A DNA stretch of 64,000 bases, from the NCBI GenBank assembly GCA_037974965.1, contig JBBPFI010000009.1:868001-932000 (forward strand), read 5' to 3'. Under the pieces are notes generated by a model. It searched no databases. It had not been told where the DNA came from and was given only the letters and a program-made list of their open reading frames with translations. Position 1 is the first letter of the stretch; every line of letters begins with the position of its first letter. A program made the translations under genes and the position numbers. Source of the stretch: Dacryopinax spathularia (lineage: Eukaryota; Basidiomycota; Dacrymycetes; Dacrymycetales; Dacrymycetaceae). Positions 43,827 to 56,382 of this stretch are shown here, in pieces.

Positions 43827-44309
43827 TCACTCGACCTGGGCTCTTTGACTTCGTACGCTCTGGGCGAAGGCAGCAATGAGCCGACACGGACAAGTGAAGA
43901 AAATCGCAAACACGAAAGCCGCCCAACCGAGTTCACCAAAAAAAAACAAGAACCTTAATTCTTTACCTTCTTGCATGATATCACCCCCTCGTTTGATATC
44001 TTTGCCTTCCCTCCCCCGTTTTGCATGCATGAGTGTAGTATTTCGTGTACCTAAATTGTTTGTGCTTTGTGAGAGAAATGGACATTTGTTGTTTGTACTA
44101 GTTTGCTTTTACGACTAACCTTGCAGTGACGGCGCGCGGTCGAGGGAAGGTCGAGAAGGTTCATGTCTATACGACCGTCCTCAAAGCACGACCACGCATT
44201 GTCCTTCATGCGGACACATCTCGCATTATGTACACCATTGGACTACAATGCCACTCTGCGCGTAACTATGTATGATACATCAATCGGCCATTGAGCCAGG
44301 CACATCCTT
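43827..44309. other. Convergent intergenic region (CFEM-like and NUP192)
   Basis: 483 bp between facing stop codons. Contains an A9 run near 43939 and AT-rich stretches at about 43950-44110, plausible 3' end signals. Nothing coding seen. Confidence 0.4.
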
Positions 44310-47300
44310 TCAGCGCGACGCATATCCCGCAAACCCGTTCGTTATCCCCAGCTGATCACCAATCACGTCCTGGATCTTGCGCGCCAGTAACTGGAGGTAC
44401 CCCGTGCTGCCCTTCAATAGCTCCGCAACTCCTCCTCCTGACTACAGATACAAAAATGTCAGGTCAATAGGCTGTCTCACGCGGGAAGCAGAGGTGGAGG
44501 GACGTACCATCGCCAGGTCCTCCAGCTGGATAAGCACCCCCGCCAGCTCGCGTCGCGCGAGAGAGCGGACTTCGTTCGGGTCCCAAGGGGCGACGGTCTG
44601 CGTTATCCTCTGTTTTAGGGCTTGGTCCGTGGGAGCTTGGGTGATGTACATGTCTAGGTGGCGCCAGATGAGGAAGACGAGCATCTCGACTGTTCCTGTT
44701 GTTATTGTTAGGCATAAGTGGGACGTGCGGGCAAGGGAGAAACGGGTAGGGCAAGGGACGTACGGAGCCGCGCGAGGGTGTCGTTCGTCGCCCATGTTAC
44801 TGATTTCTTGAGCGTGGATACGGCGAGGCGGTGCGCGTCTTCCTCTTCTGTCACTTCGTCCGGATTCCGACCAGCAATTCGGAGTAACTATTTCATGGTC
44901 AGGTTAGATTGTAGTTGTCTCAAAGAGCGAGTGCTTGCCTCGTCGGTCTCGTCGTCCGTCAGCTCCTGGGTGCTGTTCAGCGTCTTTGAGAGATCCTCCA
45001 GGAACGTCACCGAGCCCTCCAGAGAGGTAACGCTCGCTTTCAGTATCTTCAGGACGGTTGCAAGGAGGGGCAAAGGATCTAGCATGCATTGTATTTAGCA
45101 GATCCAGCATACACTACTGGCAAACTCCTCACCTCGCTGCTTGAGATTGTACAGTGCAGGATTTGACTTGGATGGGGCAACAACGGGAGTGAAACCTTGA
45201 CCATGATCAATATTCAGAAACAATGTGCAGCTGGGAACTACCTGCCTTGCATCTCCATGACTGTTGTCAGGTACAGGAGCGAGTATTCATGGAGCTGGCT
45301 GGAAACAGCTTGCACGTGTTGGCGGAATACGCTGGTACTTTTTCGATACACTACAGCGAAGTTAATGGTCAATAACGGAGACCGGAACATGAGCACTCAC
45401 AAGGGAAGCGACGCTGGTCATCCACGCGTTCAGATTCATTGGAGGGAAGAATCTCCTCTTGCCCTTTCTCCGACATGGAATCGTCAATGGCACGCATAAT
45501 AGCGAGGTGATAAGCACCAAAGCGAGCATCTTGCTTCAGGTCGTCTGGATTTAATGTTGGGAGCACGCCAATAGCCAACGAGAGGACCATGTTCAACTCT
45601 CGGAGCGTTGTGAGGCTGAGCGACCCAACCGAGTCCAAAAGCACCATCAGGATATCGCGCTGTGCGCCCAGGAACGACAAGATCTGGGAATGGTCAGACA
45701 TGGTCCTGAAGATATCGGGAAGTCTATACTTACCGACTGAGCCATTCCATTGGAAGGTCGAGGTGAAGATGCGAGCACGCTGGTCGCTAACTGAAGTGCC
45801 GGCAGCAGCAATTGATGATATCGCTCGGTGAGTGAAGGTAGAAAGGAGTCAAGTTCTATGGATACTCAACCGTGAGATCGACAACAGAGAGAGAGCCCTC
45901 TTACCCATGGCATCTTCCTCTTCGTGCGGCATCGCCTTGATATAATCGCAGTCGGCCAGGACAAGGAAGATTTGCCGCGCCAGCGGCTCATCGCAGGCTC
46001 CTTGCTTCACCGAGGCCAAGATGAGACCCATCTTCGCTTCGTAAACATACAGCGAATCCAACGTTTCTGCTCCCCCAGCGGTCAGTGAGAAAAATGATCG
46101 AAGGTTGAGACAATCATACCAGCGTCTGGTGTCAGCGCGGCGAAAAGATCACCTTCCGAGGTCTTCAGTGACTGCACGAACTGCTGCATATGATTAAGCA
46201 GCGTCGGATTCGACGTCCGCAGTCGTCCAACTGGAGTTACGGACACCAGCACCTCGAGAAGCGAATACGCCACGGCCTGCCACACATACGCGGAACCCAA
46301 TGCATCGCGAGCAATCACAGATGTCAGTCGCTCAATGCGACCCTGCACCCCTGCCAGAACCGTATCCTTCGATCGAGGATGATGCTTCGCCAAATGTAGC
46401 CAGTTTGTGATCGCCGAGTAAAGATTGCCTCGCATGGCATCCGTAGACCCTGGGGCAAGAACGGCGTCAACAAGATTACTGAGGATCTGGCCGAGCTGGT
46501 CTTGCGGTGGGAGACTTGACTGCACGGAATCGATCTGATAATCATCGATGTCTTCCGGATTGTCGATCTGTTGACTCTCGCGGAATTTCGTGACCAGCGA
46601 CAGAAACAGTTCTGACAGCACTGGAGAGCGAAGAGCGCCGTCAACACCCGGTATGCGATCCGGCAGAGCTTGGAGGAGGTCAAGTATGGCCGCTTCCCGC
46701 TGGTCTTGCTGAAGAAGTTCGAAGCTTGGCCCTAGCGCAACTTCCACGAGCCGACGCCAAGCCTTCAATCCTAGCTCTTTGGCATACTGAATTTCGCGGC
46801 GGTTGTTCTCGATAGCGACCCTCTTGATTAAATTGAGGGCATCCTGATCGAAGATGGCCTTTTGTTCGGCGGTCCCGTATGCACCTTGCAGCTCCAATCT
46901 CTTCCGCATGCTATTCACCAGCAGGATCACAGCATCGGCGTCATAAACCTCGCATCCCGAATCGTCTATCCGTAAACAGGCATCCACTTCCACGGCTGTG
47001 AAAAACTTGAGCGGTCCTGTGATATCCTTGAGGTTGTCCTGCCATTGGATGTCCAGCGACCGCAGTAGCTCTAGAACAAGTTGAGAATGCTGAGTCAGTT
47101 TGAGTGCGTCGAGATCCAGGTCGGTGAAGTCCACATCTGGATCGTCGGCGATTAGGTCACCTCCAAACATGACAGCGACCAAACGCGCGGCACGCTGGTC
47201 CTGGCCTGACTTGACCAAAACGTGCAGCTCCAGCGCAACGGTATCCAGCAACCAAGACCGTCCTCTGAGGAAGGCCGTCAAAGAGGAGCAGGTCGTAGGC

Positions 47301-50300
47301 ACTTCTGTACGGTCATCGAAACGTACAAGTCCGCTTGCGCGCTTGGCTGGCTCCGGTCTTTGTGGAATATGGAAAAGTTGCCGCGCAGCAAAGTCGTATT
47401 CAGTTCGTAGATACCGTAATATGGCGGGGGATGTCCACTCGTGGACGGCGAGATTGTGAAGGAGGTGATAGCATTGCTCGGCCAGACGAGGTTGTCGCAC
47501 AAGGAATGGCGGTGCGGCTGATCGAACGGTTCCAGCGGCGGGAAAGCCTTCGAACACCAGTTCTAGTACCACATCCAAGCAAGAGCGAATACCTTTGCGT
47601 GACATGTTCAGCAAAGATTCTGGATCTCCTGCTGAATCCAAGTTGAAACCGAGCAGGAAGTGGGCCACATTTGGCGCAGGACGGGTTTTGCTGGTGTTCG
47701 ACAGCAACAAGTCCAATATCGCTGAGCGAATAGCAGGGATGAACGACGGTGGCCTCTCTGAATTCGTATCCGTCAGATGGCTTAATACAACATTCAAGTC
47801 TTGCTCGTCGTCGACATCACCGGGTGCCTCGGTTGCAATTGCGATTGCAAAAGCATCCATGATCTGCAAGGAGAAAGAGCTGCTGTTCAAGAAGGTAGCC
47901 AGCCGCGTTCCCTGTGCGCCGGCTCGCGAGTCGTCCGCAGCATTGAAAACGGGAGAGTCGCTTAATAAGCTGAGAATCTTGACAGCAAGCAGCATCGTTT
48001 CTTCATCCTGCACTCTACCGACTGCCAAAGCCAGCCGTTCAACCGTCGAAGGGGCACGCAGTAGAAGTTGGTCGATGGCGGTATGATTGTGTGCCATGTG
48101 CAGTCCGGCGGCTCTGAGTAAACCGCGCAGTTGTGGATCCTCAGTACCGGCGAGAACGGGCCAGAGTACCTCGAGATACAACGGCTGAAGATCGAGCGTG
48201 CGGTGTAGGATCCTGAGGGCTTTCTTCACCGAGCGCTCCACCAATGGACTGAGATCTTCTGTCGCATCTATGTAGGCGGACCCTTCGCTGATCAACTCGA
48301 AAATGTTTGTTGCAAGTATGTTGTCCATGGAGAGGCGCCGTAGAATGTCGAAGCCCGGGTGTATGACAAGGCTCGTGAGGACGCGCTTTGTGCGCATCAC
48401 GTCTTGGTTCTGGGCGATAGTCGGCGTAAGGAGGCCGAGGATATCGTAGCTTTCGAGACATCTCTCGATGAAGGTCAAACAGGCGTCGATTACTTTCCAT
48501 CTCTCGTCGTCGTTTTCATACCGTCGTTGACCAACCTTGTAGAACACGTCGTCGAGGGCGAAGCGTATAAAGCCATCAATACCCTTGGGTCGTCCAACTC
48601 GCTCGGTTGATATCGACTCTGGTACAGTTTGGTATACGACCCGCGGCCGGAAGCTCACGGTGCGATCCGGGACATGGATCAAAGAGCTCAAGAGTCGTAT
48701 GAATGAAGTAGTGGCGGGATAGACCCCGCTCGCGCTCTCATATTCTTCCAATGATTGCACGAGACCTTCTCGAACTTGTGGTGTGTGGGCTACCGACCGC
48801 CACAGATTGTCAGACGTGATTGACTGCGATATCCCGTGCATCGGAGTTGCATACTACACCAGTTCAGCATGAGTGAATGTGGAGGGTTCTACCCATATTA
48901 CTTACGGGTATGATTTTCAAGCCCTCCAGACGTGCCCACATTGACTTTGCGCACTCGATGGCGCCGAGATCACTCCCAACACAGAAAGACGCCAAAGCAC
49001 TCCACATGGCTGCCTGAAGGTCGAGGGAAGGCACGAGACAAGAAACCGTACAAATCACCGCCGCAGCACCGATTTGCGGAGTATTCAGCGTCGCTCTTGC
49101 CAACGGGCAATCGCGAGCAATGATTCGTACGAGGCGCATAGCCGCAATCAAATACGGGTATTCGGTGGAATCAGGTCGACTGAGAGCATCCAACACATGT
49201 CGATCTGCTCCCGGATTTGCTTGTGATTGCTTGAGCTCGTCTTGATAGTAGGTTATCGTGCTGACGATATTTGCCCAGGAGCAGATGACGGTCGCTGATT
49301 GCGCCGCGGTGCCGCTTGCTCGTGATCGAGACATCAGGAAGTCATGGCCATGGACGGCACAGTTTGGACCTTTTGATAGCGAGGCCAACATGTCGAAGTT
49401 GGCACGTACGAGCGCCGGGGAGGTAGTCTCTGCTGCCCATCGCAGAAAGCTGGCCAGTTTACTGTCCGGATCTTGCCAATAGACGAGCGCAGCATTGCCC
49501 TGACTGTCACCATAAATGACAGCAATAAGCCCCAGAAGCGCTGCGACATCTCTTCGGGGCTCGGTCGAGTCCGGTGCAATCCTCGCTGATCTAGTGTTTT
49601 GCAGCCTCGGGTTGGGCTTGTCAGCATCCTCCTCGGCATGTCGAAGTTTGCGGAGGAATGCCGTAGATATCGAGTTCAGGAAGTTGATGACAAGAAGCTC
49701 CAACTGTCGCAGCGCATAGAGGTGGAATTCGGGTTCGATGGGGGCTATGAGGCCTGGCGCATCTGGTGGTTGAGGGGCCAAGGGAATGCTGTCCTCATCA
49801 TAAAAGGATGTGGGTCGGCATGTCGAGATGACATTGGTGAGATACTGGATGGCATCACCGTGTATGGCCTCCAGCAACATACGTTCAGGATCAGGTTTGC
49901 TATTGCCAACGCTTGCGAGGGGAGAGGCAGGAGGGGGGAGGTGGATAAGGAGTATTGCCCATTGAAGGAGGGCGGCACTACGTAGTTGAGGGATGGTCCA
50001 TGGTTGCTTGAGCTCGTTCGATATGGCGGCCAGGCTGGCGGCATCGCCATGCAGTGAAGGATGCGGTGGTTCCGCTCGAGTGATCGTGTTGACGTTGAGA
50101 CCTGCCGAGAAGGCAGAGAAGCTGTACACGACGAGCTCGTCCTTCGGTTTGCAATTCTTGAGCCATCTAACGATAGCCAGCAAGTCGGAGGAGTCAAGTG
50201 CTAATGAGCTCGCCATATAGAAAAGGACATGCCCCATTTCATGTCGTTCTTTAGCGATGAACTTGATGCGTTGCTGTATGGTAGTCGCACCCAGTTTTTG

Positions 50301-50962
50301 CTGGGGCCTTGAAGGACCAGCCTGCTGGAAAGCCCCTAAAGAAGCTTGCGGGGCAGCACTTGCGCCTTGCAAGGCTGCTTGCTGAGAAGCAAGCGAGATC
50401 GTTCCCTTATCGATACTTCTGAGCAAGTCTTGGGTGAAACTTGGTCGCTCCCGAAGAAGTCCGAGGGTGAAGTCCTCGAAAATGCTCGCGACCGGGGTGC
50501 CATCGTAGTTGGAGTTGAGTGCACCTTCGAAGATTGACTTTAAACACCGCAGACAGTCGGCACGTTCCGCATGATACAGCATAATCGCATTTTCCACTGC
50601 GAGGTTCTCCGCAGGTCGAGTGGGATCATCGAGTACTTCTCCAAGTAGGGCGGCGCATAAGTACTCCGAGACGTCCAGCTCGGTGGCAAGGTACAATATT
50701 GCCTGTTTCACGTCGTCTGAGACATTCTGCTCTTCCCCGTTGAAAACTGCTTTGCCTGTGAAGCTCTCAGTCAGCCGTACGACATCGTTTGGAGACTAGG
50801 CGTACCTGCTTCAATCTGCCTCTTCTCGCTCTCAGACCGCGGTGGTGCGAACAAGTCGAGAAAGTAAGTCTGCGCGTCGTCCAGCGTTTTCTGTATCAAG
50901 TTTTCTGGCCATCGTAGCGGGTCGACCAGGATAGATAGCAACTGCTCAAATCGGCCAGGCAT
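44310..50962 (-). CDS. NUP192: Nuclear pore inner-ring scaffold nucleoporin Nup192/Nup205
   Basis: Very large alpha-solenoid that, with Nup188, scaffolds the inner ring of the nuclear pore. The gene spans 6.6 kb with at least eight exons; the two main ones (about 50711-48907 and 48845-46080) encode over 1500 residues of helical repeats. N-terminal FEQLLSILVDPLRWPENLIQKTLDDAQTYFLDLF, then KQAILYLATELDVSEYLCAALLGEV and NAIMLYHAERADCLRCLKSIFEG match the Nup205 N-terminus (LSDLFDIGELAAVELLL...LLYWDGKRCIANSLKALI). DSLYVYEAKMGLILASVKQGA and the C-terminal GVAELLKGSTGYLQLLARKIQDVIG also fit. I chose the ATG at 50962 because the open frame upstream has no other ATG; an additional 5' exon is possible (ATG near 51118). 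Stop at 44310-44312. Small exon borders at 44.3-46.1 kb are approximate. Confidence 0.9.
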
Positions 50963-51259
50963 GGATGGGCTTGGTATATGCCGCCCTGGGCATGTAACAA
51001 TGAAAGTGGCGAGGTCACCGAGATCTGGCGAATTCAACAGACGCGTTGGGCGGGAACAAATTTAGCTAAGGGTCGCGTCGTGTGCCTCGGCCTGTGAAAG
51101 ATGTCCAACGTTGCTCATGGGTCTCCTCTGCTCTTTGCGAAACTTTTCCACTCGTCCTCTGCTTGTCCAGATGGGGAATGCATTTTGCGGAAGAAATGAG
51201 GCGACAATGCAATGGTATCAAGTGATGAAGGTATCACGATCTACAATGGGAACCGTGTT

Positions 51260-52921
51260 CTAAACGGCATTCGAGCGCTCACTCCTCCCTACCTCCTCCT
51301 CCAAACCCCTCTGTTCCTCGATGGGCACCAACGTAATCACATCCGCGTCCGAGAACTGGCGCGATGTTCCGTCTGAAGATGAACCAGAGCCGCTGCCATA
51401 CGTCTCCCGCACGGCAGCCGCGAAGCTTGTTCCGCCTTTGGGAGTGCCCGTCGCACCGAGTCTACCAGTCTGCTGCCAATCGAACTCGGTCTCATATGGG
51501 TCTCTCCGACGATTGATAACTTCTTTCGTGTGCAAGAGAAGGCGGCTCCCGATGATAACGTCGTTGGCCAGAGCGGCGCTGTGGAAGCTCATCAGGGTCT
51601 ATTGTGCATGGCCTGCGGCGGCCCTACTCACCCGACTCCGGCTTGAGCGGCTTGTGCCTGAATAATCGTTAGGCAGCGTATCACACACGGAACGAGCACT
51701 TACAGTGGCTGACAAGAGGATCACCAGATTGGTGAGCTGGATGAAGAAGACGCTAAGCCAACATAAGCCGAGGTCATTGGTCGTTTAACCTGGCAACAAA
51801 CAGTGCGAATGCAGCAACATTGTCCGTTATGAGGAGTTCGACGATGTCGCTGTGCCATCCTTTGCGGTATTGTTGGAACTAATTATAGGCATGAGCAGCT
51901 GACGACACCCCTTTAAACAGAGCACGCACAGCTTTCCACAGTGCCAGGGAGAAAAAGATCGTGTCCAGGGCTAAACGTGACGCCCAGATACCGATAAAGG
52001 ACGGGGGCGACTGGGGCGCGAAGCAAACGTTCAAGTTCAGCGTGAAGTACGGTATGGGCGGGCCTGATGCGAGGTTAGGCATGTTGTAAGGCTCTGATTG
52101 CGTACTCTTACTATAGTGAACAAGGGTAGTGCCCAAGCCGAAGATAATACCTACGAAGTCGTCAGCCACTTTCGGGGCAGCTGCAACGGATTACCGTACA
52201 CAAGGCCGTTATATGTATCTATATGATAATGAGCTTGGTTGAGTGCTCCGAAGCAGTTCACGTACGGTCAGAAGAGCAACCAGGACTGCCGCAAGCTTCT
52301 TATCTCCATCGTACAGCGCCCACAGCCGAAGGATCATGATCACTGAAAACACATTAGTGGGCGTTTGTGCTTGAGTTGATATATTCACCCGACAAAGTGA
52401 GCTGAGTGAGCACTCCTCCCCAGGCTCCGAAGTAATAATATAGGTTGCACGACTGCCTTGCCGTCAGATCTGGCTTATCGGCTGCGCTCCTCAACTTACA
52501 ATGAGCGGGGATGCGTCCGTGACAGTCAGAATAGTAGAGACGCTCCAGACCGCTACGATTGCGGTTCCCACATATCGCGTCTAGTGCTCTCACTAAGACC
52601 TAGCACTCTCGGAAAGTAATCGGCTCACCCAACCAAACAGCACTTTAGACCAACTCCAGGGTCGAAGCTAGACAGGGTTAGGATACGCGCTTGGAAGTAG
52701 ACCAGACGGAACATACCCAAACGTGCGTAACCTCGGTACTGAAAGTAATGACTATGAAGTCGTTAGTATGCCTGTGATATACAAAGCTGATGAGACGTAC
52801 GGTAATCGTACACAACCCAAGTCAGTGCAGCAATAGCTGCCCGGCGCGTCAGATAGTAGACATCCACCAGCTCAGCGGTTGCATCGATTTGCTCGGGGGT
52901 AAATCCAATAGGTGCGGACAT
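51260..52921 (-). CDS. DUF6533-domain multi-pass membrane protein
   Basis: One of a large, uncharacterised family of six- to seven-TM proteins found mainly in Agaricomycotina. The first exon MSAPIGFTPEQIDATAELVDVYYLTRRAAIAALTWVVYDY followed after an intron by LITFSTEVTHVW is the typical DUF6533 opening (Y-x-x-x-A...VYDY-x-x-T-x-x-x-E-V-x-x-x-W). Later exons read WSKVLFGW, TRYVGTAIVAVWSVSTILTV, YFGAWGGVLTQLTLS, VIMILRLWALYDGDKKLAAVLVALL, GIIFGLGTTLVHY, a loop with SEPYNMPNLASGPP, FFSLALWKAVRALF, FIQLTNLVILLSAT. The C-terminal cytosolic tail LLHTKEVINRRRDPYETEFDW ends with an acidic segment at the stop (51260-51262). About ten exons. An in-frame ATG at 52984 is an alternative start. Substrate or ligand unknown. 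Confidence 0.8.
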
Positions 52922-54015
52922 GCTGCAATTTCGAGAAGGGGAAGCAGGGAAGACGACCGCGGCTACATGCTGCCATTCCGACATATATTAGCCTGAAGAC
53001 GTATCAGGTATGGTAGGCTTGTAAGTCGACCAAAGGTCAAGCATGTTTCGCCACCAGGCAATGATGTCGGCCACCGACAAGAGATCGGAAACATTGGCCA
53101 GTTTAAGACGAGGCATGCTCGATCAGGCCCGAGTCTAAACTGCGATCGGAGGGGATCGCGGGAACTGTTAAGAGCAGGACATGAGAGCCTTGCACGCCAT
53201 CTCCACCCTGGACAGTCAGACGGTGAACGGCTGAGTCGTATTCGGTATGAGAGCCTTGTGTTCCGGCAGCAAAGAGGAGGATAGCCGTGGGAATTGGATG
53301 ACATCGTAGGGGTCGAAAGGGCCACCAGGCGGGTGAAGCCATCTACCGTCTGACGATCGACCGAGACAAGGTGGCTTGCTGGATTCCATCCGACCCCTAA
53401 GCATGACCGACACGGTAGGCTGCGTCCACACTGATCCGTGTCCCAGACGTGCATAGTAAAGTCTGCAGCAAGAATAACTCATTGGGAATGAAACGTCGCA
53501 TGCAAGATGCAGTGAGAACCCTCATCGGTGGAGGCCAGACAGTCACAGCGAGACGCGTGCAGCAGGAGGAGAGCAAGCAGTTGACTGCAAAATAAGCATC
53601 TTTCTAGCTCCAGACCTCAGCGAGGGTTAAGTGATACCTCGTCCTCGTCCTGTCCTTTAAAGGTCAGCTAAGCCATTAAATAGTCAGATACAGTAGACAG
53701 ATGTGAATGCCTTGTGATCAATAATGTTGGCTTTGCGCAACCAACAAATCAGACTGTCAATGCGGGTGTTTTCGGCAGTTTCCGACAACACCGCCACACT
53801 GAGGGTCCAACCCCCTTGACGTCAGGGAAGTTACCCTGGGTTCTATCTTCGGTCGTCTGCACGACGACCCTGACCGACTCGGTCTTGACGCAAGGCATGC
53901 GCCATAATTAGCCCGCACAGGCTGTGGGATGCGGCGTCCCCGCAGACTCTACAGTTCTTGTCTCCTGGTACAGTATACCCCTGGTGAACCAACCTATCTC
54001 TCTCTCTCCACTACA
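52922..54015. other. Intergenic region with a possible decayed coding stretch
   Basis: 1.09 kb between divergent genes. On the minus strand about 53100-53460 three overlapping open frames look weakly protein-like, one containing DFTMHVWDTDQ, reminiscent of a WD-repeat strand; none has a start plus full domain. GATCAATAATGTTGGC near 53717 and CTCTCTCTCTCCACTACA just before the next start codon are noted. The right end serves as promoter for the decarboxylase gene. Confidence 0.35.
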
Positions 54016-55488
54016 ATGTCTGGAATCGCTGGCAAAGTGAAGAACATCCTGCACGGCGACAAGTCTGAGGCCGGATCCGGCGACCAAGGGGCTACACTGC
54101 CAACTCCAGATTCTTCGGCGGCGCATCCTGCAGCTCCTCATCCTGAAACCCATGAACACTTGGCCAACGCTCTCGAGGCTTTGGTAGAGAAGAGCAACCA
54201 ACCCCTGACAGAGGAGGAAGTCCATAATGGCACTGTCGGTGGCAGCGCTCTGGCGCCCGCTACCGCGGCAAATACAAGGTCTTCCTGGTTCGCAAAGTTC
54301 TATCCTGAGGAGACGCTGGACAAGGTGAGTAGTGCTCCGCCGTCCGAGAACATTTCTCACGCAGATCAGCTCTTTGTAACTGAGCACATGGGCAACTGGG
54401 TTGTGATTCGACAGACCGGCGATCGTATCTTTGAGGCGATGCCGATCTATGCTCGCATTGGCATGCATTTGCTCTTCTACGGCAAGGCCGAGACTCGCCT
54501 TTTGCATTGGAGTCGCGTGGAAACGCTCCTGAGAGAGCAATCCATCAGACGTGAGCAAAAACCCAGCTTTCTCTTCTCGTATCTAACAACTCTGCAGAGG
54601 GCCAAATCTACGACAACACTGATCCGGCAGTGGTCTACCCTCACATCCTGGCATTCTGCAAGACATATCAAATCGACACGTCCATTCTGCTGGAGCCAGA
54701 TCTGCACAAATATCCGACGCTGAACGCATTCTTCAGCCGCAAACTCAAGCCGGAAGTGCGGCCAATCACGGCTCCGGAAGATCTGAGTGTGATCGTCTCG
54801 GCGGCAGACTGTCGTCTGACCGTATTTGAGACCGCACAAGAGGCTACGAACATCTGGTACGAGCCTCGCTTCATTGTTCGGTATTCAAATCTAACTCTCA
54901 ATAGGATTAAGGGTCGCAACTTCACCATTCCCAACCTGTTGAACGACCAAGAGATTGTCAATGCCATCGGCCCAGACCCCGCATTGGCAATCTTCCGTCT
55001 TGCACCGCAGGATTATCACCGATACCATTCTCCCGTCGCGGGTGCCTTCAGCAAGCTGGTCAAGCTTCCAGGAGAATATTACACGGTCAACCCGCAAGCC
55101 GTGAATGAACCGGGCTTTGACGTGTTCACGGCGAACAAGCGTGAGGTTGCGCTCATCGACGCAAGATTCAGCACGAGCGGCGCCACTGTTCCTGTTGCGT
55201 TCGTTGCTATCGGTGCATTGCTCGTTGGAAGCATTACATGGACGAAAGAAGTAGGCGAGCCGCTCGTGAAAGGTATGCCATCTCGGCGACACCGCGTGCG
55301 AGGTCTGGTATTGATATTGGTGTGCAGGCGAAGACCTGGGATTCTTCCAATATGGCGGGTCGACCGTGATCGTTGTGTTCCCGAAGGGGTCGATTCTGTT
55401 CGATGAAGATTTGGTTGGTCATTCGAAGGCGGGTCTCGAGACCGTAGTCCATGTTGGGGATAGGATTGGTGTGGCGGCGAACGTCTGA
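54016..55488 (+). CDS. Phosphatidylserine decarboxylase
   Basis: Converts phosphatidylserine to phosphatidylethanolamine; the proenzyme self-cleaves to create a pyruvoyl cofactor. About four exons join in phase (SIR-Q-GQIYDN; NI-W-IKGRNF; VK-G-EDLGF). Family motifs: LFVTEHMGNWVVIRQTGDRIFE, IGMHLLFYGKAETRLLHW, YPTLNAFFSRKLKPEVRPI, SAADCRLTVF, IPNLL, LAPQDYHRYHSPVAG, GEYYTVNPQAV, and EDLGFFQYGGSTVIVVFPKG. The self-cleavage motif reads GGST, as in yeast Psd2, rather than LGST of mitochondrial Psd1. There is no mitochondrial presequence, TM helix or C2 domain in the Ser/Ala/Pro-rich N-terminus (~100 residues), so it may be soluble or peripherally bound. An intron-like 40-nt segment lies in exon 1 (see findings). 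Confidence 0.95.
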
Positions 55489-55658
55489 GAGCGCGTTGGT
55501 GATTCGGATTTATGGGCAAGGACTGGATTGTAATAAAGGAATGAAATCGTGGTGACGTGTTTACGAGGTTGTCCAGCCGCCTGCGGGCAGCGCTTCGGCA
55601 CTATATTGAGACGTTAGCTTGCTCGCACACGATTTCGGCAACAGAACATGACGCACCA

Positions 55659-56111
55659 TCACTCCGCCTTCGTGTCCATCGTTTCAGTTGCCGGTTGATA
55701 TGGCTCAGCATACACGACTTTCAGCTCGTTCCCATCAGAGTCGATCACAGCAGATATGTACCCCGCCAAACCGTTGTGCTGCACTTGGCCAGGAGGCAGC
55801 TCGCTGGTGGCTCCACCCTCGATTGCAACGCGGTAAAACACTTCGACTGCCTTCTCAGAAGGAGCTTGAAGCGTGACCGAGATGCCACCAGTTCGAACAG
55901 AGTATCGCTTCTTGACGAGAGTGAACGAGGGACCATTTCCGGTTCCCCAGCGAAAGCACAGAGCTGCTTCCTCATCGTGTTGTGGTTTCACGAGGCATCC
56001 GGTTTCAGCACCCAATATTTCGAAGATGGTGGCATAGAATGTGATGGCTTTGGGAAAGTCGCGAACTGGGATGGAGATATTTAGGATGACGGGGTGATTA
56101 TGGGAGAACAT
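55659..56111 (-). CDS. Vicinal-oxygen-chelate (glyoxalase/dioxygenase-fold) protein
   Basis: Intronless protein of about 150 residues with the VOC fold typical of glyoxalase I, bleomycin-resistance proteins and extradiol dioxygenases. The start MFSHNHPVILNISIPVRDFPKAITFYATIFEILGAE gives the classic first beta-alpha-beta unit (N-I-S-I-P-V-x-D...FY). ALCFRWGTGNGPSFTLVKK and GGISVTLQAPSEKAVEVFYRVAIEGGATSELPP complete the first and second modules, and GYISAVIDSDGNELKVVY is the usual D-P-D-G-N-like end. Many fungal homologues are of unknown substrate. An ATG at 56153 extends the protein by 14 residues without adding a domain. Convergent with the decarboxylase gene, divergent from NEO1 with 271 bp between. 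Confidence 0.88.
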   Translation of the reverse strand: MFSHNHPVILNISIPVRDFPKAITFYATIFEILGAETGCLVKPQHDEEAALCFRWGTGNGPSFTLVKKRYSVRTGGISVTLQAPSEKAVEVFYRVAIEGGATSELPPGQVQHNGLAGYISAVIDSDGNELKVVYAEPYQPATETMDTKAE

Positions 56112-56382
56112 GGTACGGCGCGTTCGTGAAGGAGTAGATTCGAAGGAAGGCATACTGGAGAACAACCATGGCTGTTATATGCAGCTGGATACATGACACA
56201 GCGGAGCTCGCGTTCGTGTATCACTCAGAGTCGCATGAATGTATGCCAGTGCGCGCTCTCCGCGTTCGAGCGCCTAATTCAGAACTGGTTCCGCTTGGGA
56301 ACTACCCTGACTGCGTACTTCCCAAAAGCAGGCACTTCGCAAGGGGCATCCAGTTCGACGACTCCAGGTTCTACTAGGATGC

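Noticed and set aside
43364-43939. Ala/Leu-rich frame antisense to the CFEM-like gene
   Set aside because: Complement of the Ser/Ala stalk; no start context or family.
53100-53460. WD-repeat-like gene on the minus strand
   Set aside because: Only a single short stretch (DFTMHVWDTDQ) is reminiscent; there is no second repeat or start in frame.
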